This document shows positions 46,001 through 55,846 of a stretch of 64,000 bases of DNA, piece after piece. The stretch's first letter is position 1. Every line of letters starts with the position of its first letter. The DNA lies in NCBI RefSeq assembly GCF_032854445.1, contig NC_088300.1, positions 80,528,101-80,592,100 of the forward strand. Reading direction: 5' to 3'. Under the pieces are notes generated by a model. The model worked only from the letters and a program-made list of their open reading frames with translations. It did no database searches and had not been told where the DNA came from. The stretch is from Liolophura sinensis (taxonomy: Eukaryota; Mollusca; Polyplacophora; Chitonida; Chitonidae). A program made the position numbers and the translations under genes.

Positions 46001-49000
46001 TTAACAAAGAAAAAAGCGGAATTCCGCTAAAAAGCGGAAAAAAATCATGTCTGTATACAGTATGTGTGTATTCATAACAACGTATTCGCTAATGTATGTC
46101 AGTGAGGACATGATAATTATGTATGGTTTATATACAATATATGTGTATTCATAACAATGTATTCGCTAATGTGTGTCAGTGAGGACATGATAATTATGTA
46201 TGGTTTATATACAATATATGTGTATTCATAACAATGTATTCGCTAATGTGTGTCAGTGAGGACATGATAATTATGTATGGTTTATAAACAGTATGCGTGT
46301 ATTCACAACAAGGTATTTGTACTGTATGTCAGTGAGGACATGATAATTATGTATGGTTTATACGCAATATATGTGTATTCATAACAATGTATTCGCTAAT
46401 GTGTGTCAGTGAGGACATGATAATTATGTATGGTTTATAAACAATGTGTGTGTATTCACAACAAGGTATTTGTACTGTATGTCAGTGAGGACATGATAAT
46501 TATGCATGGCTTATACACAATATATGTGTATTTATGACAATGTATTCGCTAATGTGTGTCATTGAGGACATGATAAGTATGCATGGGTTATACACAATAT
46601 ATGTGTATTCATGACAATGTATTCGCTAATGTGTGTCAGTGAGGACATGATAATTATGTATGGTTTATACACAATATGTGTGTATTCATAACAATGTATT
46701 CGCTAATGTGCATCAGTGAGGACATGATAATTATGTATGGTTTATAAACAATATATGTGTATTCATGACAATGTATTCCCTAATGTGTGTCAGTGAGGAC
46801 AATATGTGTGTATTCATAACAATGTATTCCCTAATGTGTGTCAATGAGGACATGATAATTATGTATGGTTTATACACAATATATGTGTATTCATGACAAT
46901 GTATTCACTAATGTGTGTCAATGAGGACATGATAATTATGTATGGTTTATAAACAATATGCGTGTATTCACAACAAGGTATTTGTACTGTATGTCAGTGA
47001 GGACTTGATAATTATGTATGGTTTATACACAATATGTGTGTATTCATAACAATGTATTCGCTAATGTGTGTCAGTGAGGACATGATAATTATGTATGGTT
47101 TATACACAATATATGTGTATTCATAACAATGTATTCGCTAATGTGTGTCAGTGAGGACAAGATAATTATATTTTAAAATTGTGATACTCGGGGAAGTCAT
47201 TATTTTACCCAAAAATGACCACACTTGTAAATTACAAGCCCGTCAAAATTTATTCCCTTATGCTGACAGAGTACAGATGGAAGAGATTAAAACCAAATGA
47301 TTGCAAACACAGTATGTGACATAACGGTAGTCTGTTGACGTCCTTACACTTTGGGCCACAAAAAACTGCCTCCATCATATATGTACATATACTTTCTGAT
47401 TGGCAGACAAACTACTTGATCTTGCTTGTTAGATTAATTCATGTATACAGAAGACCAATATAGGTACATACAAATCTAATGAGTTAATACACGCAGAACG
47501 TGTAAAGTATGTGTTAATTTAAATATAAATAGATCAGCAGAGTACGTCAGGTACGAAATGGAACATCACCAATTCTCTGTCTCTGTGCAGTGTGAAAAAC
47601 TAGACTGAAAAACGCACACAACAAGAAGGAAGTAAACATATGTACTAAATATAATGTGTGTACTAACAGTTAACCAATAGTTGTCAGTTTGTGTATGGTA
47701 TATAATGGATATAGTCCAACATACATGTACAAGAGCACTCTGATGTCTCCCACTGGCATGCTAAAAGATGTATATGTAAATGGTCAACTAGAGTAAGCTG
47801 CTTATAGCACATGTGTCTCCCCATCACATCTGTTTTACATCACTACCACCACTACAAAATTTTGCAAAGAAATCTTCAACAATGCCAAGGTCACTGAGAT
47901 CATGTTGATGAGGCAGAAAGTGATGTCAGAAAACACAAATCTCTGAATCAACCTTTTGTTTCCGTTACAAGCTGCACATGCATTTCCTTCATCTAAAGTA
48001 TGCACAACATGATGTTAACCAACACCTGACAAAATTTTATTGAAGAATGCTGATTATAAGTCCAGCGACGACATCAGTGCCAAAGTTAAACATATCTAGA
48101 ACAAGACTTTGTGCGGGCTCAGGCCCCCCTAATGTCAAGTTGTCTAGTGATGGCAGTGATGTAAAGCAAGCGCAGATAGTGGCAGGTGCCCTATAAGGAG
48201 ACTGCAAGTAGAGAATTAAGGTCTTCCTTAAAGATTCAAACTATATACTGTATTGTCTTGACCATAATATCATTAAGCTCCATACAGACATGTTACCCTC
48301 ACTTTGATGTGCTAACATATCTCATTTGCACTCATTCATGGCAGCAAACCAGTCTAAAGGTTTTTAGACAGAATACATGTCCACGTAAATCTAGATTCAC
48401 CAAATACAGAGCAAGCTGTCCATAGTGTAACTTCTTTCTCTAATTGTTGTTCTAACCTGCTAATATGCTGTGGAATGTGAGTTGTAAGGAAATACAGTTC
48501 TGATTTCAGAATCATCACAGCCAAACATATATCTACATACATTCAAAATATAAAGCTTTAACATGTACCTTTAGACCCATGATTAAAATTCTATGTATGT
48601 TAGGGGTTATATTGAGCTATACATACATGTATGTTGATGAGAGGTGAATGTTAAGTTCCAGTCCATATGCCTGACAAAGCAATTACATGATAATAAAAAG
48701 AAATACGAGTGAAAATGATATGACTGAAAGATGGGAAAATGGGTGAAAGGATTAGTGAAACTAGCTATAAGCACTACTCAATGCTGGGATGAGACCTAAC
48801 TGGTGAGTTAACCATACATGAAGAACTGAAGCATACATGAAAATGATGCAAAGGAAGACAAAGCTGATGCAATATCGGTCATACAGCCATCTAAAGCTGG
48901 TGGCACTGACTGCAGCTGGCCTTAACAGCTCTTTTGTTTCTTAGTTTGTTTATTTTTTTGAAAAAGACCTGTGACAATTAGTTCTTGCAACTTGTGTCAA

Positions 49001-52000
49001 TAGTATTTAGAAGCTGAGTTGGATAACATAACAAATATATGGATCACAACTTCCATTTATTCAATGGGCGGCGTTTCGGCATAGGTACTAATACTGTTAT
49101 CAAGCATCATGATGCATAATTTAGCGCTCACTGAATAAACAGAAGCCATGAACCATATATTCATTACATTAGTTCTTGCAAGGAAATCTTCTCGATTTTC
49201 AAACTATCTTCACATTTCTCAGCACACAAGTAAATGTTTAATCAATACACCAGCATACTGTAAGTGTACATGCGGGATGTTATCATAACTTTAGTAATGC
49301 AGCCCAAATGCAGTACAACGCCACCAGCTCAAATGCTTCCAATAACATGAGTAAAGTAACAAAACCAAGGCATGTGACTGTGATGAGAGTATTACATGAT
49401 CAGGCACTTTAAGGTTGTCCTGATATGGCTCTTCTGCATCCTTGTACCACTTAACCCCCCATTTGTTGTTCTTAGGGCCTGGGGTTTTACTCGTCTGAAC
49501 TTTCTCTGTGCCTCTCTGAAAAAAAGCAAAACACAGGAGCTCCTGAGGACACGAACCGTGCTTCAACACAATGAACTGCTGACTCTTACAGTACTGCTGC
49601 TGCTCTGGCCAGGGTTGTACCAGTCACACAGGAGTTACCAGGAGCAAAGCTATTACCATCACCTTGTTTTTTTATTACAGTGAACAGGAGGAAATAAAAC
49701 ATTTCAAATCTCATAAATAAATTCTTTTTGTTCTTTCCGAGAGAAGAAAGCAAAGATGTCTGGTAAAAGGTATCGCATGGTGGTGACTAATGTAAATGAT
49801 AACCAACAAAAGAACACCTGCACATACATAAACCTTCTGCAAACTATTCACACAAACCCAAATAATGCACTCTTAAACAAATCCAAGCCTTGATGCAATG
49901 ATCTTCAGCCATGAAGAAAATTGGACACAAAACAAAAGCAGTAATTTCTTTTATTTTTGAAAATCACAGCAAACAAAACTTTCAACAAATATATTTCAGG
50001 AAAAATGAATGGTGTGAAAGAATGAAAGATGCTTAACTTATAGATACATACATGTACATGTACAATGGGCTGAAAAAATGAAGAATGAACATTTTTGACA
50101 TGAGAAAAAAATCTACTTCTCAATCCATGAATTTGTGTAATAAGCAGACAATCCGAATGGCAGAAATTGTTCAACATGGGAAATAACTCTACAGGTAAAA
50201 CACAAGCTTGTACAGTAGATAAAATCAGGACAAAATTAGCACTTCCATATCCGGGGAGGGATGTATGTTATTTTGTGTATTTTAGGGTGTAACATCTTTT
50301 TTTCGCTGCCAGCCTGCCATTTTTGGTGCACTATACATGCTTGGTATCAAAATGATGGGAAATGTCTAAGCTTTGGGCAGGGATAAGTTTCAATGTTGTA
50401 AGTCTGAAATTCTGGGCAAGTGGATGCAAGGAGACAGGTGGTGATGAGGCTGTAAGTGAGGCTTGGAGTTGATAGGCACCCCTCCCAGCTGCCGGCATAG
50501 AAAGGTCCAGATTTTGACGGTCAACCTATGTCAAGATTTTTATGACTTCTTTCTCACAGGCTGGGCCAGGTATGCACCAAAGTTAATTGGCCAAGGAGTG
50601 TTTGGGACCGAGCTACAATGTTAGATGTTAACATTGGAGCTTATATAAAATTAATGTGGGTCTGAGGCCAGATGGAACTGCTCCATGATGCAAACACCAG
50701 TAGTGTTTGTATGTGACTATGGTAAAATGAGTAACACTGCATGTATTTGAGAAGGATGGTGCATCCACCTTAGTAGGTACCTGGGAACTTTACTGCATGC
50801 AAGTAGACACAGCACAGGCTCTAGCCTCTACCTTTATGTCTGTGTAGGTAGTTTACCCTAAGACAGGTCAGCCAACCTAAGGACAGATCTGGGAAGGTTG
50901 AATTCTTGGCAGAGAACCAGACAGAGAAATTGTATCAGTGACTAGGCTTAGTGATACAACATGACGTGAGCAGTGATTCTCTGCTCTTTGCACACAGCTA
51001 TTTACAAGTCATGATAATAGAATGTAAACAATCAATATGTTTACTCCCCATACATAAAACAGCACCATGGCACCAAGATATGACATTGGGGAAATTACTA
51101 TTGATCTTTAATAGACATGATAAACAAAAACAATCAATCTGTGTGACTGCAAAGAGGCAAGTCTACCAATGTCCCAGTAACACAAATTTCTCATGTCCCA
51201 AGAGTAAGTTTATCTCCTTTTGCGTCTTGGTATGCATGCATTGTTTTTTTTTATCCCTGTTTAACGGCGTCTTCCTCTTTTTTTTTTTATGACTACTGGA
51301 TTATTATAATTTACTCCCCTCAGGTAAAGAATTATGATCAAGTTTTAGGTTCTGTATTCCAGGAGTACTTACGACTCTACTTACGTCACACTGTCTAGGC
51401 ATATATAATGTTGCTGAGCAGGTCAGGATGATATTCCACCACTTTTAACATTCCAAAATGCACGGTAACCTGTCAGGTTTCTATAAATTGGCATTCAAAT
51501 AGGCCTTGTATACACAGGTTAGCTTGGCACTAGAATTGGCAGAGTAATGCATCTGTAGCTCAACTACACAGACCTGCTGGTATTTATAGGTGAAAACATG
51601 CCAGAAATACCTCTCCTGACAGTAAAACTGATCCACTGGATGCCTGCAGACCAGACTCCAGCATTGCTACATCCACACAGTTATCTGAGCAGGCACTGTA
51701 ACAGCTTTACACCTGCATCACTTGGGCTGTTAGCAATGTTCTCTTTGTTTATTACATAACAACCAACTCAACTGAGTACATAGAAGTGCAGATGACAGAG
51801 ACCCAAAAATAACAAATACACTACAAACATACAAACATTGCCAAAGCAATGTCAAAACCATTATATTAAATAAAATTAGATGGTTAATACTCATATACTT
51901 TTCATTTACTAATTCTATGCTTAAGACATTGAGCAATTTTCAGGGAATTGAAGCATTTTTTTTTTAGTACAGTAAAGTAAAATGCTCCTTCAGATACCGC

Positions 52001-55000
52001 TTGGGTCACGCTTACATGTATAGGTAAGATCTTTCTAAATCCAGTTTCATTAACATGCTCTGAAGTATTACCGTACAACAATTCCACAATACAACTCTTT
52101 CTTCTGAAAATCTAAAATTTGTCTGATATTCTCCACCAAGAAATCAATATGGCTGAGTCAACCTACACATCTCTGATTTATACATAGACACGTAGTTATT
52201 ATTGTACTGAGTGGGCCAAAGGGGGGATTAGCCAACCACAGACGGAGCAGGCCTACCTCAACAGATGAATCAACGACAGAGAATTGTATGAAAACCAGTT
52301 TGTTTAACACATCACAATGATCGATTTGATTTATTTATTTGATTGGTGTTTTACACTATACTCAATAATATTTCACTTTTACGACAGCGGACAGCATTAT
52401 GGTGGGAGGAAACCGGGCAGATTCTGGGAGAAACTCAAGACCAGCATTATATCAGAATGACCTCAATTCTTTGTCAGAGGATACCATTATTATAATACAC
52501 AGTACTTAATGGAACTGTCCATGTATGTCCTACATAAGTGAAAAACATCAACCTGTACCAATCCCGGTGCACATGTACTAGCTCTCAGTCACAATACAAA
52601 ACTCATCGGTCACAGGGAAATCAACAAGTCCTGTTTTATATGACAAACACTGAAATCACATTATCTTCACCCCACCCATATACATATGTTGTATGTGGCA
52701 TCCACACACAAAGAGGGTGATGCAATGCGGATCATATGGTTGAAAACGAAGACAGAAAGCTGTCGTTTCCTTGTGTTCATAGCCTGGCAATGGTTCGGTT
52801 AGCCTAGACCATTACATCCACAGCGCAGGACTGTGTCAGTGGGTAAATGGGCCATGTGGGTTCTAGGCCTATCACACACTGATCAGTCTCAATCAATAGC
52901 TATGATGGAGCTTCAGTCTGCACCTGGGCTGTCCGGCCACATCATCACCAGCAGGGCTGCCTAACACCACAACACATGTACACTCATTGGACGCTGAAGG
53001 AAAGGAAGCCATATGGCAGCTACATGTACATCATGCCCACAAAAAAGGTGAATTCTTGTCTATTTAATACAGATGTATTAAATACTATAGATGTCTATTT
53101 AATACAGATGTATTAAATAGCCTGCTGTGTACAGATGCCTTGACTTGTGGAATAAATGTAAAAACTGCCAGTTACGTCCCGCAAAAACGTAAAAATAATA
53201 CATGTATATGACAAATTAAAACCGTGTGAAGAATACATAGCATCATACTGTAACCACCTTAAGGCAGAGGTGTACAACAAACACCTGTTTCACCCATGTT
53301 CAACATGGGTCATTCCTTGAATGTTGGATGAAAATTTGGGGAGAAACACTTGTACTATAGGGAAAAAAAAGACAGAAACCAGAGACAACCTATCAGTAGT
53401 TCCAACTGGTTAGTTTCCAAGTTTCCCCACAAAATATTACGTCTTGGCATACTGAAAAATTTTGGTGCTACCCATCACCCCTTAAAATCTAGTGAAAGGT
53501 CTCAATGACCTTTCGTTGTGATATTATGCATTTCAAAAGGGTGTCTCTATCATGAATAGATCATTCACTGGTACTCTAATTTTTGTTGTTTGAAAGTTTA
53601 TCACTTGCCTGTGGCATTCATATTCACATTTATTTCACCCAGAAATGCCTGCTGTGTACAGATGTCAATTGTGTAAATACTCCACCCTAATTGCGTCAAA
53701 TGTTCAAACTTTTGGGCGCTTGTCTACCCCAATTAGGAAAACACCAAGTCATTGGCAAAGATGTTAGACTTAGCAGAATAAATAAATATAGTCCGGCAAA
53801 TGTACGAAAAATTGCAACAGAAACCCTACAAAAACACTGCTTTTCTTATTAGTTTTTTAGAGCCCGTTAAACATGTACATTAGAATGCTTAGAATCATGA
53901 CCACTAGGCTTACAAGTATGTTGTGGCTTTCCACAACTGTTTAGATGTGCTTGAATGGCAGAGGAAAAGTGACAATGAAAGAGGAAAGCACATAATATCT
54001 TGCTAAGAAACAAAAACATACAGTAGTTTGGCCAGATTAAAAACTCTACAGGCTGTCTATGTCGTTTTGACACAACTGCCCAAAATAACATCGGAGTTAA
54101 GAACACTTTCATCTCAAGTAGGCCGCTGAAAGGGTCAGCCCTTGAAAACAAGACTCTAAAAATACTCCATGCTAACACAGGAGGGGTCTCTGAAGTTTTT
54201 CATCGGCCTCAAGGCTTTGACATTCTGTACATCCTCACTTAACCAAATGTTTGCCTTCAGGAATTTCACTTCAGCACAAAGCAACACAACTACATGTAGA
54301 TGCAGCCATTATCATTAAACCTTACTGCATTCTTGTCACCTTTACAACTTCTTTTTGCCCACTATTTTATTTTACAGCATTCTTTACTTGCACTAATTAA
54401 AATAACATGAACCAAAGGTGATATCCAGAAAAAAGGTTATGGTTGCGATGCCAAACTTTGACCTTAAAAGGTCGCATTCATGATAACAACCACTTACCCA
54501 CATTTCTTTGTAAAACACAAATCTGAATGATGCTCTTTAGAGCTTTCAAATCTCCATGAAAGAAATCTGTAAGGAAATTTTTAAATTTTGGTAAATCATC
54601 AAATTTTCATTTACCTTGTTTGTTTGAATGCAGATTGATTAGTATGGAACCTAAACAGACAAATTAAACGGTTTCTGGGCCTAAAATGGCTGTAAATATT
54701 GCCCTGGAACCACTCACAGAAGCACATAATATTCTATTCTTTTGTTAGTTAAAAACTTCAGGCATGTCACTTGACACAGATGACTATCAACCAGCACTGA
54801 ATGACAGCCCAATTTTGAGAACACGGCAGTCCGAACCATGAAAGGCACTCTTAAAACACCACATGTACATGAAGTTACCCAGAAATATCTAGTGGACCAG
54901 TTATAAATTATCTATGGAAAGTTTGTCAAGGCTCCCACATTTAACATGTGCATTAATAGTCAGATTTTTTAACAAAATATTATCGAATTATAACTTCAAA

Positions 55001-55846
55001 ATATGGAACATTCTTCCTAGATCTTAATACATGTTTAAGACGCACAAGATTTTTTTTCTACAGCACTGAAAATGGATCGCCAATACACCATGAATTTCAA
55101 ACTGTACAGGCCATTATTATGTCACACATGTACACATTTCTACAGGTTCAGAAGTGAACAAAATTTTACTGTACAAAACATAAATTAAAAAAAATAGTTA
55201 TTTGCATTAGTGCCTATAGTTTCAGTATGTCATAATACCAATTTCCACCCATCCCAGTTGTGAGCAATTGTACATCCACACAGCAACAGTGTTGTAAGCA
55301 AAGCCTAACAAAGCACATGGTAACTTTCTTAACCTTTTCAGTAATAAGTGCTTAGTCATGACTGCTCATAGTGGTACATATACACAGCATGTGTACAGGT
55401 TCGGCTATACCCTGGACACAAATCAGCACAAGCCTAGCAAAGAATATTTTTACAAATATCCAAAATACCTCTGACAAACCCATCCCTTACATTATTTTGG
55501 TCATAAATGCCAAGGCTGAAGATCATACGTTTTAGTAGATTCAAAAGCAGGTCCAAAACAATGTTAAGCACTCTGGAGTCCTGTGCAGTACTGGACAACA
55601 TGCAGGCATGACGTGACAGGACGAAACTCCACAGCGCGCAACTAGTAAATTTATTTCACAAGAATACAAAGGTTAACAAACCTCTGAGTTTCCGTCTTGG
55701 GGTAAGTCAGCGGTGATGTCTGGAAAGCGAGCAGGGGGAATAACCACAGGAGGATTTCCAACAGTCATATGGCCTGGGCCTGTACTCTCTTCCCCTGCCA
55801 TCAGGCTACGCTTCACTTCCAGCTCTGTTGTATCCGGATTGTTCAT
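30933..55846 (-). CDS. SLC6A5-like: SLC6 sodium/chloride-coupled transporter, glycine-transporter type (16 exons; one exon frameshifted)
   Basis: Minus-strand exons, 5' to 3': 55846-55682, 49515-49408, 43133-42932, 42561-42427, 41942-41800, 41132-40973, 38075-37943, 37418-37284, 36893-36790, 36523-36399, 36008-35896, 34692-34564, 34436-34337, 32342-32233, 31833-31657, 31079-30933. About 728 residues, between human GlyT1 and GlyT2 in length. Family hallmarks are [11 protein letters not shown] (TM1), FGQYAALGP (TM2), a glycosylated second extracellular loop, [14 protein letters not shown] (TM5), [18 protein letters not shown] (TM6, as in GlyT2), ASW and DIEMMIG (TM10-11). Such proteins move glycine or a related amino acid into cells with sodium and chloride at the plasma membrane. 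All phases agree except at the TM3 exon, which is one base short and reads into a stop. Substrate is inferred; an invertebrate-specific SLC6 branch is also possible. Confidence 0.88.
31473..31656 (-). repeat. 53-bp tandem repeat derived from a 5' splice site
   Basis: Three copies lie directly downstream (minus strand) of the exon ending at 31657. The real junction reads CTGGAG|GTAAGTCCCACATA, and the copies read TTGGAGATAAGTCCCACATA, so each copy carries GT changed to AT. Confidence 0.9.
31657..31833 (-). CDS. SLC6A5-like: Transporter exon: TM12 region
   Basis: Acceptor tttgtag, donor gtaagt, 59 codons, phase 0. It includes [20 protein letters not shown], typical of the SLC6 loop leading into TM12, then [16 protein letters not shown]. 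Confidence 0.92.
32233..32342 (-). CDS. SLC6A5-like: Transporter exon: TM10-11 loop and TM11
   Basis: Acceptor gttacag, donor gtacgt. It encodes [20 protein letters not shown] then [13 protein letters not shown], like GlyT2 'QRFCEDIEMMIG'. Phase 1 to 0. Confidence 0.93.
32497..34332. repeat. 93-bp minisatellite, about 20 copies
   Basis: Highly homogeneous units with 'tctgtaggcctgtcatgctc', 'atgagtatagatgaagtatg' and 'cactggggacatcagaggtg'. The last unit runs to within a few bases of the 5' splice site of the exon at 34337. Confidence 0.96.
34337..34436 (-). CDS. SLC6A5-like: Transporter exon: TM10
   Basis: Acceptor cattgcag, donor gtaagt, phase 0 to 1. It encodes [20 protein letters not shown] then [13 protein letters not shown], matching GlyT2 'GGIYMFQLVDTYAASYALV'. 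Confidence 0.95.
34564..34692 (-). CDS. SLC6A5-like: Transporter exon: end of TM8 to TM9
   Basis: Acceptor ctgatcag, donor gtaagt, 43 codons. It encodes [20 protein letters not shown] then [20 protein letters not shown]. Confidence 0.93.
35076..35198. repeat. About 36-bp imperfect tandem repeat
   Basis: Three to four copies of 'acaacaggtgatgacacaaa' with variable spacers, in a transporter intron. Confidence 0.75.
35896..36008 (-). CDS. SLC6A5-like: Transporter exon: extracellular loop 4 and TM8
   Basis: Acceptor attttcag, donor gtaaaa, phase 1 to 0. It encodes [20 protein letters not shown] then [17 protein letters not shown]. The family usually has 'TLGLDS' here; this copy has TLGMGS. Confidence 0.95.
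36399..36523 (-). CDS. SLC6A5-like: Transporter exon: TM7
   Basis: Acceptor ttttttttacag, donor gtaaca, phase 2 to 1. It encodes [20 protein letters not shown] then [10 protein letters not shown]. The Asn and the TS serine of the sodium/chloride site are kept. Confidence 0.94.
36790..36893 (-). CDS. SLC6A5-like: Transporter exon: TM6, substrate site
   Basis: Acceptor ctgtcttag, donor gtaagt, phase 0 to 2. It encodes [20 protein letters not shown] then [32 protein letters not shown] is the GlyT2 sequence as I remember it. The QIFFS serine of the family is alanine here. Confidence 0.96.
37284..37418 (-). CDS. SLC6A5-like: Transporter exon: TM5
   Basis: Acceptor gtttgtag, donor gtgagc, 45 codons. 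It encodes [20 protein letters not shown] then [16 protein letters not shown]. Confidence 0.95.
37599..37812 (-). repeat. Diverged SINE copy
   Basis: Minus-strand copy of the family, recognisable by 'gagctggacttgaac' with 'cgaccgcattggt' and by 'attatggtgggag'. Heavily mutated, so an old insertion. Confidence 0.75.
37943..38075 (-). CDS. SLC6A5-like: Transporter exon: TM4
   Basis: Acceptor atttgtag, donor gtaacc, phase 2 to 0. It encodes [20 protein letters not shown] then [20 protein letters not shown], like GlyT2 '[20 protein letters not shown]'. Confidence 0.95.
38270..40640. repeat. 113-bp minisatellite, about 21 copies
   Basis: The unit contains 'acatgtacagtaggctatgc', 'cgggaagacacgacagacta' and 'ttgacagtattaaggccaat'. 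The period is not a multiple of three. The repeated short open frames of about 64 codons are by-products. It lies in the intron between the EL2 and TM4 exons. Confidence 0.96.
40661..40804 (-). mobile_element. SINE, head half, at the end of the 113-bp array
   Basis: Minus orientation, containing the complete tRNA-like head (ggggcctccgtggttcagtc) and the start of the body. The tail half is missing. aactacatgt occurs at 40640-40649 and directly after the element at 40805-40814, a possible target duplication within array-derived sequence. Confidence 0.85.
40973..41132 (-). CDS. SLC6A5-like: Transporter exon: extracellular loop 2
   Basis: Acceptor gcttacag, donor gtacgt, phase 1 to 2. It encodes [20 protein letters not shown] then [11 protein letters not shown] and [14 protein letters not shown]. 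Four N-X-S/T sequons (NGS, NLT, NAT, NAT) fit the heavily glycosylated loop of SLC6 proteins. Confidence 0.92.
41490..41531. repeat. Poly-G / G-rich tract
   Basis: A run of 13 G after T's, then a second G-rich stretch (ggggaggggggg). Low complexity within an intron. Confidence 0.9.
41800..41942 (-). CDS. SLC6A5-like: Transporter exon: TM3, with apparent 1-base deletion
   Basis: Acceptor tctcctcag-type, donor gtaagt. The first frame gives [17 protein letters not shown] then TGA at 41889-41887. The next frame gives [20 protein letters not shown] then [10 protein letters not shown]. Both parts match GlyT TM3 and what follows. The exon is 143 bases, but flanking phases need a multiple of three, so one base is missing near 41888-41896. 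It is either a sequence error or a real inactivating allele. Confidence 0.9.
42427..42561 (-). CDS. SLC6A5-like: Transporter exon: TM2
   Basis: Acceptor gttgtag, donor gtaagt, phase 1 to 1. It encodes [20 protein letters not shown] then [16 protein letters not shown] and FCPLFH. The TM2 Tyr of FGQY is the family chloride ligand. Confidence 0.95.
42932..43133 (-). CDS. SLC6A5-like: Transporter exon: N-terminal tail end and TM1
   Basis: Acceptor gttgacag, donor gtacgt, phase 0 to 1. It encodes [20 protein letters not shown] and on to [20 protein letters not shown] and PYLAYSNGG, the signature unwound TM1 of SLC6 with the NVWRFPYL motif. Confidence 0.97.
43473..43731 (-). mobile_element. tRNA-derived SINE with 9-bp target duplication
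   Basis: Near-complete minus-strand copy with tail (tatttatttatttgattggt read on plus) and most of the tRNA-like head. It is flanked by ttcccatta at 43464-43472 and 43732-43740. Confidence 0.9.
44640..47165. repeat. 74-77-bp minisatellite, about 33 copies
   Basis: The unit contains 'gtcagtgaggacatgataat', 'tatgcatggtttatatacaa' and 'gtgtattcataacgtatttg'. There are two main variants (aacgtatttgctaatg, 74 bp; aacaatgtattcgctaatg, 77 bp), and variant blocks are clustered. Intronic. Confidence 0.96.
45869..46053. mobile_element. 185-bp MITE-like element inserted in the 74-77-bp array
   Basis: Terminal inverted repeats CAGACATGAT / ATCATGTCTG, flanked by a perfect 6-bp duplication TATACA at 45863-45868 and 46054-46059. 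Removing one TATACA and the element restores the array unit. Inside are a GC-rich hairpin (CCGGGG...CCCCGG) and the 14-bp palindrome AGCGGAATTCCGCT at 46015-46028. It has no coding capacity, so it is nonautonomous. Confidence 0.9.
47905..48180 (+). repeat. Second copy of the dispersed repeat carrying one 54-bp unit
   Basis: It resembles 23680-23830 in order and sequence. It is followed by one unit (gatggcagtgatgtaaagca) matching the 54-bp array at 23830-24510, reading [10 protein letters not shown] before a stop. Confidence 0.65.
49035..49160. repeat. Inverted repeat, 29-bp arms, with gcgtttcggc core
   Basis: Arms 49035-49063 and 49132-49160 match at about 23 of 29 positions in inverted orientation. 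The spacer contains 'gggcggcgtttcggcatag'. Possibly the end of a retroelement; the identity is not established. Confidence 0.55.
49408..49515 (-). CDS. SLC6A5-like: Transporter candidate cassette exon in the N-terminal tail
   Basis: Acceptor gctttttttcag, then [20 protein letters not shown] and [16 protein letters not shown]. Phase 0 at both ends, so it can be included or skipped. A second donor (gtaata) after 12 more bases also keeps phase, ending at 49396. The adjacent donor gtgcct is weak. No family similarity is expected in this tail. Confidence 0.55.
52331..52442 (-). repeat. SINE fragment, tail half
   Basis: Minus orientation: 'ttatttatttgattggtgtt', 'tttcacttttacgacagcgg' and 'cagcattatggtgggaggaa', then the match fades. 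The tRNA-like head is absent. Confidence 0.85.
53060..53120. repeat. Near-perfect 26-bp palindrome, duplicated
   Basis: At 53095-53120, arms CTATTTAATACA and TGTATTAAATAG are separated by two bases. A second, nearly identical palindrome lies at 53060-53084. Confidence 0.85.
55682..55846 (-). CDS. SLC6A5-like: Transporter first coding exon
   Basis: The ATG at 55846-55844 follows a purine at -3 (accgcaactATG). It encodes [20 protein letters not shown] and [17 protein letters not shown], ending DGNSE at a gtttgt donor, phase 0. Hydrophilic cytoplasmic N-tail; the assignment rests on the open frame, donor and phase. Confidence 0.75.

Larger units (their letters stand above)
47166..49407 (-). other. 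Transporter intron segment
   Basis: No exon recognised. It contains the dispersed repeat copy at 47905-48180 and the inverted repeat at 49035-49160. Confidence 0.6.
49516..55681 (-). other. First intron of the transporter gene, about 6 kb
   Basis: AT-rich, no exon recognised. It contains a SINE fragment (52331-52442) and duplicated palindromes (53060-53120). Confidence 0.6.
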
